64,000 nt of DNA from Solanum dulcamara (taxonomy: Eukaryota > Streptophyta > Magnoliopsida > Solanales > Solanaceae), in NCBI RefSeq assembly GCF_947179165.1, contig NC_077242.1, forward strand, positions 32,175,097 to 32,239,096. Reading direction: 5' to 3'. Made by a program: the position numbers and the translations under genes. Numbering within the stretch: position 1 is the stretch's first letter; every line of letters starts with the position of its first letter. Shown here piece after piece: positions 11,401 to 24,057 of the stretch. Under the pieces are notes generated by a model, which searched no databases, was not told the origin of the DNA, and saw nothing but the letters and a program-made list of their open reading frames with translations.

Positions 11401-12510
11401 AGTTATTTCCTATCTTAAATGAATTTTCAGAAATCTTTCTTGAGGATTTACCTGAAGTCCTTCCGAATAGGGTGATAGACTTTGGAATAAATGTCCTTCC
11501 CAACACTCAGTCTATTTTTATTTTACCATATAGAATGGCTACCGTAAAGTAAAAAGAGCAGTTGAAGAATCTTTTAGATAAAGAGTTCATTAGGCCGAGT
11601 GTCTTACCTTGGGGATCTCTTGTCCTATTTGTGCGAAAGGATGTTTCCTTAAGAACGTCTATTGACCACCATCAATTGAACATGGTTACTATAAAGAATA
11701 TATTTACTTTGGAGAATCGACGATCTTTTCAACCAACTTCAAGATGCCATGTGTTTCTCTAAGATAAACCTCAGATCAAGCTATCATCAGTTAAAAATAT
11801 GGGAATGTGACATCCCAAAGACAACCTTCAGAATTAGATGTGGTCACTATGAATTCCTAGTCATGTCCTTCAATTTAGCTAATGCTTCTATAGCTTTTAT
11901 GGAGCTCATGAATATAGTGTTCAAGCAGTACTTAGAAATGTTTGTTATCATGCTTATCGATGATTTTCTAATCTATTCGAGGAATGAGAAGGAGATGCTA
12001 ACCATTAAAGAATTGTTCTCCAAACTCTCAAGGAAAAAGAGTTGTATGGTAAGCTTTCAAAGTGCGAGCTTTAGCTTGCATATGTGGCATTCGTGGGCCA
12101 TATTATTTCTGGTGATGGTATTCGAGTGGATTCATAGAAGATCGAAGCCATTAAAAACTGGCCCAGACCCATATCTCTGATAGACATAAGAAGTTTTTTG
12201 GGTTTGGCTGGTTACTATAGGAGGTTTGTTGATGGATTCTCATCCATATCATCATCATTGACCAAATTGACTTATAAGAAGACTAAGTTTCAATGGTTCT
12301 ATGCTTGTGAGAAGAGCTTTTAAGAGTTGAAACCGAGGTTGGCTACTGCTTTAATTTTATACCTACTCGAGGGAACATATAAGTTTGTGATTTATTGTGA
12401 TACATCTAGAGTTGATTGGGTTGTGTGTTGATGCAAAAAGGCAAAGTTATAGCTTATGCTTTCAGACAGCTTAAGATTCACGAGAGAAATTATCCGACTC
12501 ATGATCTACG
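11401..12510 (+). pseudogene. E2 reverse transcriptase and partial RNase H
   Basis: Reverse transcriptase begins near 11415 (FSEIFLEDLPEVLP). It continues in two frames, 11562-11762 ([16 protein letters not shown]) and 11749-12180 (INLRSSYHQLKI, FRIRCGHYEFLVMSF). The catalytic box MLIDDFLIYSR is intact at about 11959-11964. The connection domain ([17 protein letters not shown], stop-containing) lies near 12195-12245, and RNase H starts with YCDTSRVDW near 12395. The frame stops abruptly at 12510 after [11 protein letters not shown], where minus-strand gag of E4 begins. The RNase H C-terminus and integrase are missing from E2 altogether. Confidence 0.8.
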
Positions 12511-12697
12511 CTGGATTTTGCATTTGAAGAGGAGGGATACCTTGATGCCGTTGGTCTACAACTTGAGCTAATAATGAGACAATGTTGCAAAACTCGGCAT
12601 GAGTTACCCCTTCCTCATGATGTGGGATATCCGAAACTAGAGAAGCTTGGTCCTCATCGTCAACCCTTGCTCTTGGAGGTGCTCTTCCACGAGGCAT
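12511..12697 (-). pseudogene. E4 gag N-terminus
   Basis: The frame reads MPRGRAPPRARVDDEDQ and ends in [12 protein letters not shown], a typical start for Solanaceae-type chromovirus gag. It is open for its 62 codons and ends only because the DNA switches to E2 RNase H at 12510. The ATG at 12697 is the natural start, since a Met-PBS leader of standard length lies behind it. Confidence 0.7.
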
Positions 12698-12912
12698 TAT
12701 CTAAAGAACATAAAATTGGTTGTTAGTTATAGGAAAACTTAGATCATTCTAGGGTACGACATGAGCTGAAATAAGTGAAGACCTTCCTAAATATTCTATA
12801 GTTTCCTATTCATAGTTGTGGCGCGCTTCACAACCATGAACCAGACCCTATTTGATGCGATATATTGGACTCCTAGCCCATATTTCCAAACCTCGTGCTC
12901 TGATACCAAGTT
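12698..12912 (-). other. E4 leader and primer binding site
   Basis: On the minus strand the LTR end TCATGACA is followed by AACTTGGTATCAGAGC (about 12912-12897), a perfect match to the initiator Met-tRNA primer site class. The 215-bp leader then runs to the gag ATG. It aligns with the two leader pieces of E3 (24058-24162 and 21666-21784). Confidence 0.85.
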
Positions 12913-15180
12913 TGTCATGACACAAACCTAGGGCCTAGATGTGACACAGTTAATGAGACACCCGGAGGTACCTCACCCAAGCCTCTTAGCATTTATTAAG
13001 TATTTCATTGGTAATGATAAATAAATCAAGCAGAAAAATAAGGGATATAGAGACTAAGGGGCTTCACATTAATAAGAGTCAAAGACAATATAACACCCTT
13101 TACTATGTCCAACAGTACCTTCTACATTAAGACTTGGATAGAGCTAAGACATGTCCCTAGCTCACCCTCAAGATTAAGTCAAAAAAATACCAAACTTAAT
13201 TTAAATCTCTATACATAACATAAGATAGATAAGATAGGAGTGTCGTTCCCAAAACATCGGAACTCACCAAAGTGGTAGCCTTCAATGCTCAACTTAGCCA
13301 CAAGGGGAGAGTGTATAGCGACGCTGGTCCCTATATGGTAATGTCATGTAGGTAAAAGTATGCGTTAGTACTTTGAATATACTAAGTATGTGAGTACGCT
13401 ATGAAATAAAGAACATGAGAGAGAGAGAGACATGTATAGGCAATATGCATAAGTGAACAAATGCATGAGAAATCATCATATGAATCCTTAAAAAGTTCCT
13501 TTTGTAGGAAAATGACCATAACCGACATTTAAGACCATATGAGCTATTACATGGAATCCAACATATACCCCTACATTGATACAGGGAGAATACTTGCCAG
13601 GGAGAACTCCAATCAACTTTAAACATTTTTTAATTTAACTTTAATGGCTAATCATGGATCCGCTAGTCTAAAATAGAATATGTGGTCCCCTATAGTGGCA
13701 CATAGTTAATGTAACATGAGACTTTACTTATGGACCCCTTCGTTCTAACCCCCATCTACATACTACATTCGATGCTAGGTCAAGTCCCATATAACAACAT
13801 TTAAATATTAATATAACATAAGCATTATATAACTTTAGCATTAAAACATCAATCGGTAGAATAGCTCATTAAAACCTTTTATTTGATTCAATGCGAGAAT
13901 TGTCTTTTCACATTGAAACCTTACTTTGGCTAAGAAGTCCTTCATCAATCAATCATTTTATAAAGACTCCCATTCATAAGAATTTACTTCATAACATTCA
14001 TTGGAGTCAAACTTCATTTCAACTTTACTTCTTCATAAGAAACTAGGCGGGTTTATTTCATAAAGACCTTCAAAGACATTTAAAGAATACATGTATGCAT
14101 AAGAGTGATATAAATGTATAAAATCAAACATCTTCAAAACAACCCACCATATGCATTGTAAAACTACCTTCAAACCTTCATATAAAAACCTTAGCATTCC
14201 ATTCATTTCATAAAATTGAGAGTCCATATATATCAATATAAGTAAATAAACTTCAAATATATCATGAACTATGTATTTGGAATCATCATGTAAAAGCCCA
14301 TAAAATTTCATTATTTAAAATTGAAAAGCTAGTTTGAGAAAATATTTGGGCTCCATGGGTGGAAGGACCCATTGATGAAAACCCACATACCTTGAGGGAA
14401 ACGAAATCCCTAAGAACACTTGAGGAAGAAAGGAGTCTTGAATGCCCTGAATTTGGGAAACCCTAGCCTTGCCTTGAAGCCCTTGAAAGAACTTGAGAGG
14501 AGAGGATTTGTGTTGGAGAAGTTAGAGTGAAAGAAATCAGGGCTTTGAAGAGTTTAGGGTTTTTTGATAGGTGAATTCAGTCCTTAAAATGACACCATTT
14601 TGATTTACAACATAGGAAAAGATTGGAATGCCCCTTTAAAAATCTTGAGGAATACACTTCATGGGGACCACCACGGTTTGCGGTGGGGTCTCGTGATAAG
14701 AGACTTAGAGAAATTCACAAAAGGGACTTGCAGGGTAGTTTTTGAAGTTTCTTCAAGGACACCTTGACGGTCCGTGAAATGCATCAGGGCCTGTGTAGGG
14801 TGAACGTGGTGCAGGTCCTGTAGGAGGCCTGCAGAAGTGACAATCATGGACCACTATACGTCTGTGAAAGTATCCACAGCCGGTGGTGGTCGTCTGTGGA
14901 CCCTGTCTTAGGAAAATTCCCAAGGACTTTAGGGAGGTCTTACCACAGAGGGCTTCACAGCCCGTGGTACTCACCACGGTCTGTGGTCCTCCTTCGTGGT
15001 TGTCCCTCTTCAGACTAAGCCTCTGAATCTCTACTACGGTTGTACACCGCGGTCCATGGTTCCTACCACAGTCTGTGAAGGCTTCCGTGGTCAGCTTCTG
15101 GTGCCATTATTCTACAACTTTTCACATAATTCATCCTTGGTTCCTTGGTTTAAGATCTTTCACATTTTCAGGATCTTACA
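12913..15180 (-). repeat. E4 5' LTR (complete, 2268 bp)
   Basis: Read on the minus strand the LTR starts TGTAAGATCCTGAAAATG and ends TCATGACA. It aligns with the E3 LTRs and the solo LTR at 21785-24057 through R/U5 (for example CAAGCCTCTTAGCAT near 12980 and the region around 13330-13400), but its U3 differs. The U3 (about 14640-15130) is full of short inverted words based on ACCACGG and CCGTGGT. The frames predicted in it are not genes. Confidence 0.8.
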
Positions 15181-16902
15181 ATAAGTATAGGAAATAATCA
15201 ATATGAATCATGTAATGCAAGACTAACATATTAAAACATAAGTAAAACCATGAAAACCTTGAAAGGTCATAATCATTGGTCAATGCATCAAAATATCATC
15301 ATCATAGGAAACATACATATGTGGATGATAACTGTAACCGACATTAAGACTATACGAACTATTACATGAAATTCGATGATCCTCATATGTTGAAAGGGGG
15401 AGGCTACCTACCAAGGTAGACTCCGTCTAACATGAACATAAATATGAGCTATATGTGGATCCACTAGCTAGGCCATATTGGCAAACCTATGGTGGCAACG
15501 TAGTTTAAGGGACTAGAGGTTGATACTAAGGCTTAGATCAAACTACCACCTCAAAGTTTTCTCGGTACTAAGTCAACACCCCACAGAATACATATCATGT
15601 CATACTCATAAATCATACTTGTCATAAATCATAAGCTTTTCATAATCATACTTTATAAACTTATTTATAGGACTAGCTAATTATCATGTGATTCATGTAA
15701 TGCGGGTGTTGGCCTTCCATCATTACGAATCCTTGTCATAAAACATCATTAGGGTCTTGAGTCACCCTTATTTATAAGCATCATTGCGTACTTGAAATTT
15801 ATAATCATAGCTTATACTTGAAATTAGGGTAGAAACTTGAATACATGAACAATTCACTTGGAAATTATGGAATTGGATTGAAAACATGCATGATTATATC
15901 CTTTATATCAATCCATACTTAATTCATGAAAATAACATTAATTGAATGCATAATTTAATCAATAATCATAGAATATATCATGAATAAGAGTATCCAATGC
16001 ATTATCATAAAATTAGGGCTTTTTGATTGAAAATTATAAAGATTTTGGAGAGAAAATTTGGGATTTCATGGGTGAAAGGTACCCATGAATGAAGTCCCAA
16101 ATACCTTGATCCTTAGAAGCCTTATATTGAAGAGAATTGAAGCTTGTTATTGAAGAAATCCTTTGGAAATTACTTGTGGAAGAGGAAGAAATGGAGAGCA
16201 TACTTTTAGAGGGAAGATTTTTGATTTGGAATTTTTGGGAGATAATAAGAGCGTTACAAGAGCTTAGGGTAGTTAATAGATGAGAATATAGTCCCAAAAA
16301 TTATCCACATTCATTAATGAAATATAGAAAATAACCAAAATACCCTCACTTAAAAACTGAATTCGGGACCCAAGATGGACCCTCACCACGACTCGTAAAG
16401 GTCGCTACGAATCGTATTGGGGGTTGTGCTGATGGACTTAACTTCTAAAAAGGGGTCTTAGCAAGGAGTTCACATCACAAGACCCACCACGTTTCGTGAA
16501 GGGAAATATGGCCCATGGTGAAAGGGACGTAGTGGATCATTTGATCTTAATGACAAGAGCCTTTACAAGGGCTCTCACAAAAAGACCCACCATAGTCCGT
16601 GATGTGAAATATGGTCCGTAGTATTTGTGCATGGTGAAGGACTGAATAAGGGTATTAGGAGGTTGTCTACCATGGAGGGCACCACGACTCATGATGCTCA
16701 CCACGGACTATGGTCCTTGTCATGCACCCTTCCATGCAGAATCCCGAGTTTTAGGTCTTTATTATAGTGTCTCTACGGCCTGTATTGAGCACCACAACTC
16801 ATTGACTGAGCCCATGGTGGCTACCTATTGTAAAAGCTGAGATTTTTCTTTGAAACATCTTTTGAACCTCCTTTTTATGACTTTTCAACTTCTGATCCTT
16901 AC
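15181..16902 (-). repeat. E3 3' LTR, truncated
   Basis: This part matches 24640-26361 of the 5' LTR closely, for example AAAATTTGGGATTTCATGGG near 16045 and CACTTAAAAACTGAATTC near 16347. The first 480 bp of R/U5 are missing because E4 lies there. The minus-strand start (about 16902) reads GTAAGGATCAGAAGTTG. Confidence 0.78.
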
Positions 16903-17177
16903 TTAATCTTTCCTCTAGGAACATTCGTGCTCAAATGAGACTCAAGCTAGCATGAATGAAATAGGATAGGAACATAACAACCTAACATGAATGCTTCTCA
17001 AAAATGCATAAAACATGAAATCTTTAATCTCAAGCTAAAAAATGACTTTAAAACTCATTTCATGAACATGGATCCGTATGAAAACATGAGAATGACTAAA
17101 CACAGAGTTTGGGCTGAACGAATCATGAAGGAACTGAATACCTCAACTAGGAACAGAATGAAAAAAATAAGGACATC
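16903..17177 (-). other. E3 polypurine tract and 3' UTR
   Basis: Next to the 3' LTR the minus strand is purine-rich (CTAGAGGAAAGATTAAG, about 16919-16903), as needed to prime plus-strand DNA synthesis. The remaining 250 bp are a noncoding 3' UTR. The small open frame inside has no recognisable product. Confidence 0.55.
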
Positions 17178-17330
17178 ATGACATCATATCGGCTTCAGCT
17201 TCCCATATAGCACTCTCAACCTTTTGGTTCATCCATAACACTTTAACTGAAGCTATTTTCTTGTTTCTCAACTTTTTCACTTGTTAGTCTAAGATCTCAA
17301 TCGGAAAATCCTTATAGGAGAGGATCTCCC
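17178..17330 (-). pseudogene. E3 chromodomain
   Basis: The minus strand reads FPIEILD, stop, QVKKLRNKKIASVKVLW and ESAIWEAEADMM. This is the C-terminal chromodomain of chromoviruses, with the usual aromatic and acidic spacing. In active elements it can steer integration toward heterochromatin marked by histone methylation. One in-frame stop breaks it. Confidence 0.75.
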
Positions 17331-18600
17331 TTACCTCAATGTTGTCCAATGGCACAACAAAACTAGGATCACCAGCAAACTTTCTCAATAAGGACATATG
17401 AAACACTGGATGCATCGATGCAAAATCAGAAGGCTAATCCAACTCATAAGCCAACTTACCAAACCGCTTCAAAATATGATATAGGCCAACATAACGAGGA
17501 CTTTGATTCCTTTTCTTACCAAAATGCATCACACCCTTTATGGGTAAAATTTTTAAATAAACCTAATCATTAACCTCAAATTCAATTTCTCTTCTTCTCA
17601 CATCCGAATAGAACTTTTGTTGCCTTTGGGCTATTTTAAATATTTCTCTAATTATTCTAACCTTGTCCATAACCTCAAATACCAACTCGAGTCCTATCAA
17701 AGCAAATTTTCTGACCTTGAATCAACTGATAGGAGACTTACATCTCCTACCATTTAAGGCCTCAAATGGAGCCATCTGAATGCTAGAATGATAATTGTTA
17801 TTGTAGGCAAACTCTATCAATGGAAAATGATTATCCCAATTTACTTCAAAATTAATAACTCATGCCCTCAACATGTCCTCTAATATCTGAATGGTACACT
17901 CAACCTTACCAGCCGTCTATGGGTGACAAGCTGTACTAAGCTTCACTTGAGTACTAAGACCCTTTTGGAAAGATCTCCAAAACTGAGATGTAAACTGAGT
18001 ACCTCGATCTGAAATGATAGACAATGGGACACCATGAAGCTTAAACAACTCTCGTATATAAAATCTATCATAATCCTCGGTTGTATATGAAGTCTTAATA
18101 GAAGACAATAAGCCAAATTAGTCATCCGATCAACGCAAATAGAGTCATGTTTCCTACGAGTACAAGGCAAACCACTAATAAAGTCCATATTTAGAGCTTC
18201 CTACTTCCAAGTAGGAATCTCAATGTGTTGAGCCAAACCTCCCAATTTTTGATGATTAACTTTCACTTGTTGACAATTTGGACACTTAGCTACAAACTCG
18301 GAAATATCTCTTTTCATGCCATTCCACCAATACACTTCCCTAAACTCTTGATACACCTTTGTGGAACCCAGATGAATAGAATACCACAAACTATGAGTAC
18401 TAGAAAATATCATTTTCCTCAAGCCATCAACATCGGGAATACATAATTGGCCTTGATATCTCAAAACACCATCTCCCCCTTGGGAGAAAGTCTCAATGTC
18501 CTTTTCAGCAACCGCTTTCTTTAATTCAATCAAAGTAGGATCACTATCTTGTTTTACCTTGACATCCACCATAAAAGATGATTTGGAACTATTTTGCACA
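17331..18600 (-). pseudogene. E3 integrase
   Basis: The zinc finger lies in an intact 132-codon frame at 18599-18201: HSLWYSIHLGSTKVYQ carries the two histidines and CPNCQQ the two cysteines. The core follows in two overlapping frames at 18188-17917. The second catalytic aspartate is present in LSIISDRGTQFTSQFW. The first should lie near 18130, where the text reads CVDRMTNLAY after a short loss. The C-terminal part at 17760-17340 reads KIGDKVYLKILPIKGVM and HPVFHMSLLRKFAGDP. The enzyme would join element DNA to the host chromosome. Frameshifts at about 18110 and 17900 inactivate it. Confidence 0.8.
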
Positions 18601-20060
18601 CAATGACACTGCCATCCTCGGAGTCAACCAATCGAACACCCAAATGGGCTAATTTATGAAAATCCCAAACTAGCTCATTTTTCTCCTCCTCGATATGTGC
18701 AACACTATTCATTAATAATCTACTGAGAGTGTCGGCAACCATATTTTTCTTTCCCGGATGGTATAGCACACTCATATCATAATCCTTCAATAACTCAAGC
18801 TATCTTATTTATATAAGGTTCAATAATTTTTGATTGAATACATATTGCAAACTCTAGTGATCGGTGAAAATATCCACATGGATACCATATATGTAGTGTT
18901 TCCAAAACTTTAAAGCAAATACCACCACCACTAACACCAAGTCATGGGTTCGGTAATTCTTTTCATGTACCTTGTGTTGCCTTGAAGCATAAGATATCAC
19001 TTTATAATTTTTTCATTAGAAAAGAACCAAGACCAACTAGTGAAGTATCACAATACACAACGAACCCATCGGAAACCTCCAATAAAGTCAATACCAGAGT
19101 GGAGGTAAGCTTGTCGTTCAACTTTTGAAACCATTTCTTACATGCCTAAAACCTCTGGAATTTCACCTTTTTTTGAGTCAAAGTATGAAATGGAAGGTAA
19201 ACCTTCCACAAAACATATATAATAACCAACTAAGCCTAAGAAACTTCAAATATCGGAAGGGGGCAACGGTCTAGGCCAATTCTTAACTGCTTCAATCTTC
19301 TTAGGATCAACCATTATTCCTTCACTGGAGACGATATGGATAAGAAAAATAACTGACCTTAACTAAAATACACAATTACTAAACTTTGCAAACAACTGAC
19401 GGACCTTGAGAATTTACAACACAATCCTCAAATGATAGACATGCTCTTCCTCAATTTAAGACTAGATCAAAATATCATCAATGAATACAATAACGAACAT
19501 ATCCAAGTATTGTTTGAACACCCTATTCATCAAATCTATAAAAACTATAGGGGCATTTGTTAGTCCAAAAGACATAAATAAGAATTCAAAGTGACCACAC
19601 CTAGTTCTAAAAGCCATCTTCGGGATGTTACATTCCCTTACTTGAAGTTGATGATAACCCAGTCAAAGATCAATCATTAAAAACAACTTGCTCCTTGAAT
19701 TTGATCAAATAAGTCATCAATCCTTGGAATGAGATACTTAATATTAATTGTGACCTTGTTTAATTATTGATAATCAATAACATACGAAGAGAACCTTCTT
19801 TTTTTCTGACAAAGAGAATCGAAGCATCCTATACGGAGATACTCGATCTAATGAAACCCGTATCTAGAAAATCCTTCAATTTATCCTTTAATTCTTTCAA
19901 TTCTACCAGAGCCATCCGATATGAAGGAGTAGACATAGGCTTATTATCGGGGAGGAGATCGATACTAAAGTCTATTTTCCTTTCAGTAGGAATGCCTGGT
20001 AGGTCATTAGACAAAACTTTCAGAAACTCATTAAGAACTAGAACTAACACAAGAGTAGGA
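18554..20060 (-). pseudogene. E3 reverse transcriptase and RNase H
   Basis: Reverse transcriptase starts in the frame at 20050-19829 (LSNDLPGIPTERKIDF, ELKDKLKDFLDTGFIR). It continues with several shifts to the catalytic box VFIDDILI near 19485-19474, where both aspartates are kept. RNase H spans about 19100-18600 and ends with YDMSVLYHPGKKNMVADTL at 18790-18730, containing the last catalytic aspartate. The domains are in order but broken by stops near 19800 and 19460. Confidence 0.78.
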
Positions 20061-20079
20061 GCTTCGGAATTAGTATCTC

Positions 20080-20560
20080 TAACTCGGACTAGATGATAGA
20101 TGCAACCTTTGAAATCATTTTTCGAGCTTCAAGGCATGAAATAAATTTACCTATAAACATAAAATTACTACCCTTCCATACTAGAACTGGCTCATTAGGA
20201 AATTGAAACTTGACCACACGAGTTCTACAACATACAGAGGCATAACATGCATGAAACCACTCTATACCTATAACATCAAAATCGGTCATATCAATCTCTA
20301 CAAGATCGATTGAGGTGAGTTTATAAAAATCTAAAATTGGGAAATTTCTATTGACTCTTCTAGCCAGAACTGAATCACCAACAGGAGTATAGACCAAAAA
20401 AGGCTCTAGCAAGATCTTAGGACTAACATTATATCTCGTAGAAAGATAAGAAGTAACAAATCATAGAGTATCACCCAATTCTGACAATTCATTACATCAA
20501 AGTCAAAGACTTTCAACATACCCGTGACCATATCTGAAGACTCTTCCACCTCTTTCCTAG
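20080..20560 (-). pseudogene. E3 aspartic protease
   Basis: A 107-codon frame at 20412-20089 reads MLEPFLVYTPVGDSVLARR and then DLVEIDMTDFDVI, close to the matching stretch of E5 (34930-35085). The flap motif is altered: LGMDWL is replaced by IGIEWFHACYAS. The catalytic triad lies upstream at about 20470-20440 and is not readable in frame. The protein end continues into the RT linker ([12 protein letters not shown]). Confidence 0.65.
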
Positions 20561-20582
20561 CTTCAAGGGCATAGAACCTATT

Positions 20583-21665
20583 TTGGCGTGGGTCGCCACC
20601 TTATGTAGCTTGTCCACCTTGAGTCATTTGACTTTGATCACTCCTTTTTTTCCCATTGTTAGGACATTCATAGATTTTGTGCCCCATCTTAAAGGATCCA
20701 AAACATGCACCCATTCCAATCAAATATTTACCTCTATGGTTTCTCCCACACTCGGTACACTTGGGAAGAGTAGGTCCTCTATCATTACCACTTTGGGCCT
20801 TAGGGTTGGAGGCCCAATTTTTATCAAATCTTTGACCCAGAGCTTTTGAAGAACCTTGGCCTTGAAACTTTTGGCCTTGTTGGGAAAGCCCATTACCACC
20901 ACTAGATTTTGATTGAGAAAACCCACTTTCATACCGAGCCCTTTTGGACTCCCTTGCTTTCCTCTTCTTAAGCTTCTCCCCTTCAATTTGTGTGGCATAA
21001 CTCTTGAGCCTAGAAATATCCATATCCTTGATAAGCATAGTTGTTCGACATTCTTTTATCACAAAATCTGACACACCCCAAAATAAACTTACTCATTTGG
21101 GCACGAGAGTCGGCTACCAAAGAAGGAGTATATTTGTACAACTTTGTGAACTATAGGGCATATTCCCTCACACTCAGGTTTCTTTGCTTGATGTTGATAA
21201 ACTCCAACACCTTCGCCTCCCTCAATTCAAGTTGGAAGAAGTGGTCAAGAAATGAAACTTTGAAATTATCCCAACCTATTGGTACCCTCTTCAACCCTTT
21301 TGGATTTCCATTGATTGTACCACACTTAAGCAATACCTTTAAGTTGGTAGGCCGCTAATCTCGTCTTCTCCTATGAAGACACTCCCATGCTATGAACAAT
21401 TTTGTACAACTCATCAACAAATTCTTGGGGATCCTCATCAACCTTGGATCCATGAAACTCAAGAGGGTTCATCCTCATGAAGTCTCTTACCCTTGAGGCT
21501 AGTGTAGACACATTTATAGGAGCAACTACTCCTCGGTTTACTTGAGTAGTCATGACTTGGGCTAGCATCTGATAAGTGGCTCGGAATTCTGCATTAGTCA
21601 CTTATTCATTCAAAGGGTCATTCGGAGCTTGTTGCTCCACTTTGATGTTTTCTTCATGGAGGCAT
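20583..21665 (-). pseudogene. E3 gag
   Basis: The start at 21665 opens MPP. A shift leads to QQAPNDP and then the frame at 21601-21371 ([31 protein letters not shown]). The capsid continues at 21333-21151 (VSFLDHFFQLELREAKV) and 21074-20601, where DMDISRLKSYATQIEGEK precedes a basic tail. Two zinc knuckles follow: KCTECGRNHRG and CFGSFKMGHKIYEC. The second has serine in place of its second cysteine. The layout is the same as in E5 gag. Confidence 0.78.
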
Positions 21666-21784
21666 GATTTTGTAATTGCAAAGAGAAAGCATTAGAGGAG
21701 GAAACATTAGAGTTCAACTCTATAGAAAGATGAGATCATGAAGGAAGTGAATTGTTTCGTAAGATGCCTTATAGCCTCTTATCT
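21666..21784 (-). other. E3 leader, gag-proximal half
   Basis: The minus strand reads AGAGGCTATAAGGCATCTT and CTATAGAGTTGAACTCTAA. It aligns with the E2 leader just before its gag (about 9532-9605) and with the E4 leader. With 24058-24162 it makes a leader of about 224 bp, close to the 215 bp of E4. This shows that the LTR between them is an insertion. Confidence 0.6.
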
Positions 21785-24057
21785 TGTCTAGGGTCTAAAC
21801 ATGATACAGCGATTAGAATTCCCAAAACAACCTCAATCAAGCCTCTTAGCATATCATAAACATATATAAGGTAATATCATAAAAGTCCAAAAAGATATAG
21901 CATATCTAGAGAGAATCAAGACAATATAGACTCTTTACACATATGTCCAACATATATCTACATGACTACATAGGTAGGGATTAGGAAATGCTCCTAAATC
22001 AACCTCCAAGAATGTAATGACCTGACATAAAATAGTATTTAAACATCATCATGGTCTAAAAATGACAAGAGAAGAAATACAGACTCGATTTGTCCTCAAA
22101 GTATGAGGACTCACCAGATCTTCAAAAGGATCACAGACTAACCATAAGAATAGAATGAAACGTCTGTCCCTATACTGTATAATGTAGGCAATGAAGTATG
22201 CGTTAGTACTTGAATATACTAAGTATGTAGGCAATGCAATGCATAGAAAACCATGTTTGTGCAAATAACCTTTGTAAATAGCATGATAGGAGAAGTAGTA
22301 AACATTATAAGTAGTCATAAGAAAGACCAATGCACAATAAACCATAAGAGTATCATATAAAAGTAAAGAGAGGTTTAGTCATTTAAAACCTTTTGTGGAA
22401 CATACATATGTGGGCTACTAAAAGTCATTTTGAGAACTATAAGTATTTGTAAGATATACCGTTAACCAACATAAACCATGTGAGTTATTAAATGGAGTCT
22501 AGTGTTTACCTCACACATCAAAAAGAGAGGGTCTATACTTGCCAAGGTACAAACCGCAATGCCTAAGTGGATCCACTAAGCTATTTAAGGAATCAAGCCT
22601 CTACTAATGGGTGACCCTTGCTAAGGAATTAAGACTCTACTAATGGGTGATCTTTCTTCCTATGGTGGCACGTAGTTATGGAGAAATAGGATTTCTACTA
22701 ACGGTCTCATGCCTCTACTAATAGGTGAGCCTCTATCCCAAGGTCCACTCGATGCTACGCTAACTCCCAATGGAATATCATGCATAGTATATCATAAGCT
22801 TGTCATAAATCATAGTTCATAAAACTTGTAAACATAAATTTATCATGTGGAAAGGCAATCAAAGCTACCTATTCAATTCATAAAACTTGTTCATAGAAAT
22901 AGCTCATTATCATGTGATTCATGTAATATAGGTGTAGGCCTTCTATCATTACGAATCTTCTTTCATAAAAAGTATTATTAGGGTCTTAAGTCACCCTTCT
23001 TCATAAAACTTACTTGAAACATCATTATAACATCATCCAAAACCTTTCTTGAGTCATTCATAAACATTCATTCAAAATCCCTTGAAATTTATGATCATGA
23101 ATTATACTTGAAAATATGGTGAAAACTTGAATACAGAATCAATTGACTTGGAAATCATGAGATTGACTTAAAAACATGCATGATCATATTCTATATATCA
23201 AACCATACATAATTCATGCAAATGACATCAATTTGAAGTATAATTGAAAATATTCATAAGCCATATCATGAACCGTAAAGATCAATGTAGGAGAATTCAT
23301 AGTAAAACTCTTCAATTCCATGCAATAACAGTAAAATTACATTAAAATAGACTTATAATCATAATTAGAATTATAATTCATGAAATTGAAATTGAGATCA
23401 TAAAACCCATAAAATACATACTTTAATTGATTGAAAAAATAGAGAATTTGTTGGGCTCCATGGGTAGAAGTAACCTAAGATCAAATACCCACATACCTTA
23501 AGTGAGAAAACCAAGGAAATTTAAACAAACTTGGGCTTTCAGTGGAGACCTTGAGAGATCTTTTGGAAGTCTAGAGTCTTTGAGAGCTTTTATAAAGAGA
23601 AAATTATTTGAATATGTGAATTGTGGGAGAATAAAGAAGAATAGAGTTTAAGTTAGTTTATATAGCCGAATTAGATCCTAAAAATGTCCAGATTCATTAA
23701 CTAATAATTAGGCAAATGTCCAAAGTATCCCCACTTAAAAACTGAATCAGTAAAATTCTTTTCCTTTAAATCGCATGTGAGGAATGCAATTTATGAAAAA
23801 AGGTAAATCGCATTTGAGGGATATGATTTATAGCTCATTTGAGTGAATGAGATTTTTGGCCAAATTTTGACTTGGAAAAAAATTGCATTGTGGGGGAGAA
23901 AGTCAGGGACATAGACTTGCCGCGCACCATACTTTTTGTGTAATTTTTTGAAAAATTATCTTTCGATATATGAGTCCTAATAATCCACCGAGACCAATTT
24001 TGGAATTCTTAACCTTATTATATCATATTCCAACCTTCAAACGCTCGAGATATTACA
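21785..24057 (-). repeat. Solo LTR inside the E3 leader
   Basis: This is a complete LTR of 2273 bp. On the minus strand it starts TGTAATATCTCGAGCG (from 24057) and ends ACCCTAGACA (21785). R/U5 aligns with the E4 and E3 LTRs, but U3 (23750-24057) is unrelated to theirs. It contains a repeat of AAATCGCATTTGAGG (23768-23783 and 23805-23819, with a worn third copy near 23834). No internal region belongs to it, since the leader of E3 continues on both sides. The flanks TATCT and TAAAC are not a clean target duplication. Confidence 0.65.

Larger units (their letters stand above)
12511..15180 (-). mobile_element. E4: 5' end of a Ty3/gypsy element
   Basis: Only the 5' portion survives: a complete 2268-bp LTR (12913-15180), primer site, 215-bp leader and the first 63 codons of gag. 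The rest was lost at the 12510/12511 junction. The right edge at 15180 lies inside the 3' LTR of E3, at a point equivalent to about 24640 in the other E3 LTR, so E4 inserted into E3. Confidence 0.7.

Noticed and set aside
23761..23850. AAATCGCATTTGAGG repeats considered as a CRISPR-like array
   Set aside because: Only two good copies with unequal spacing in a plant LTR, with no leader and no cas genes.
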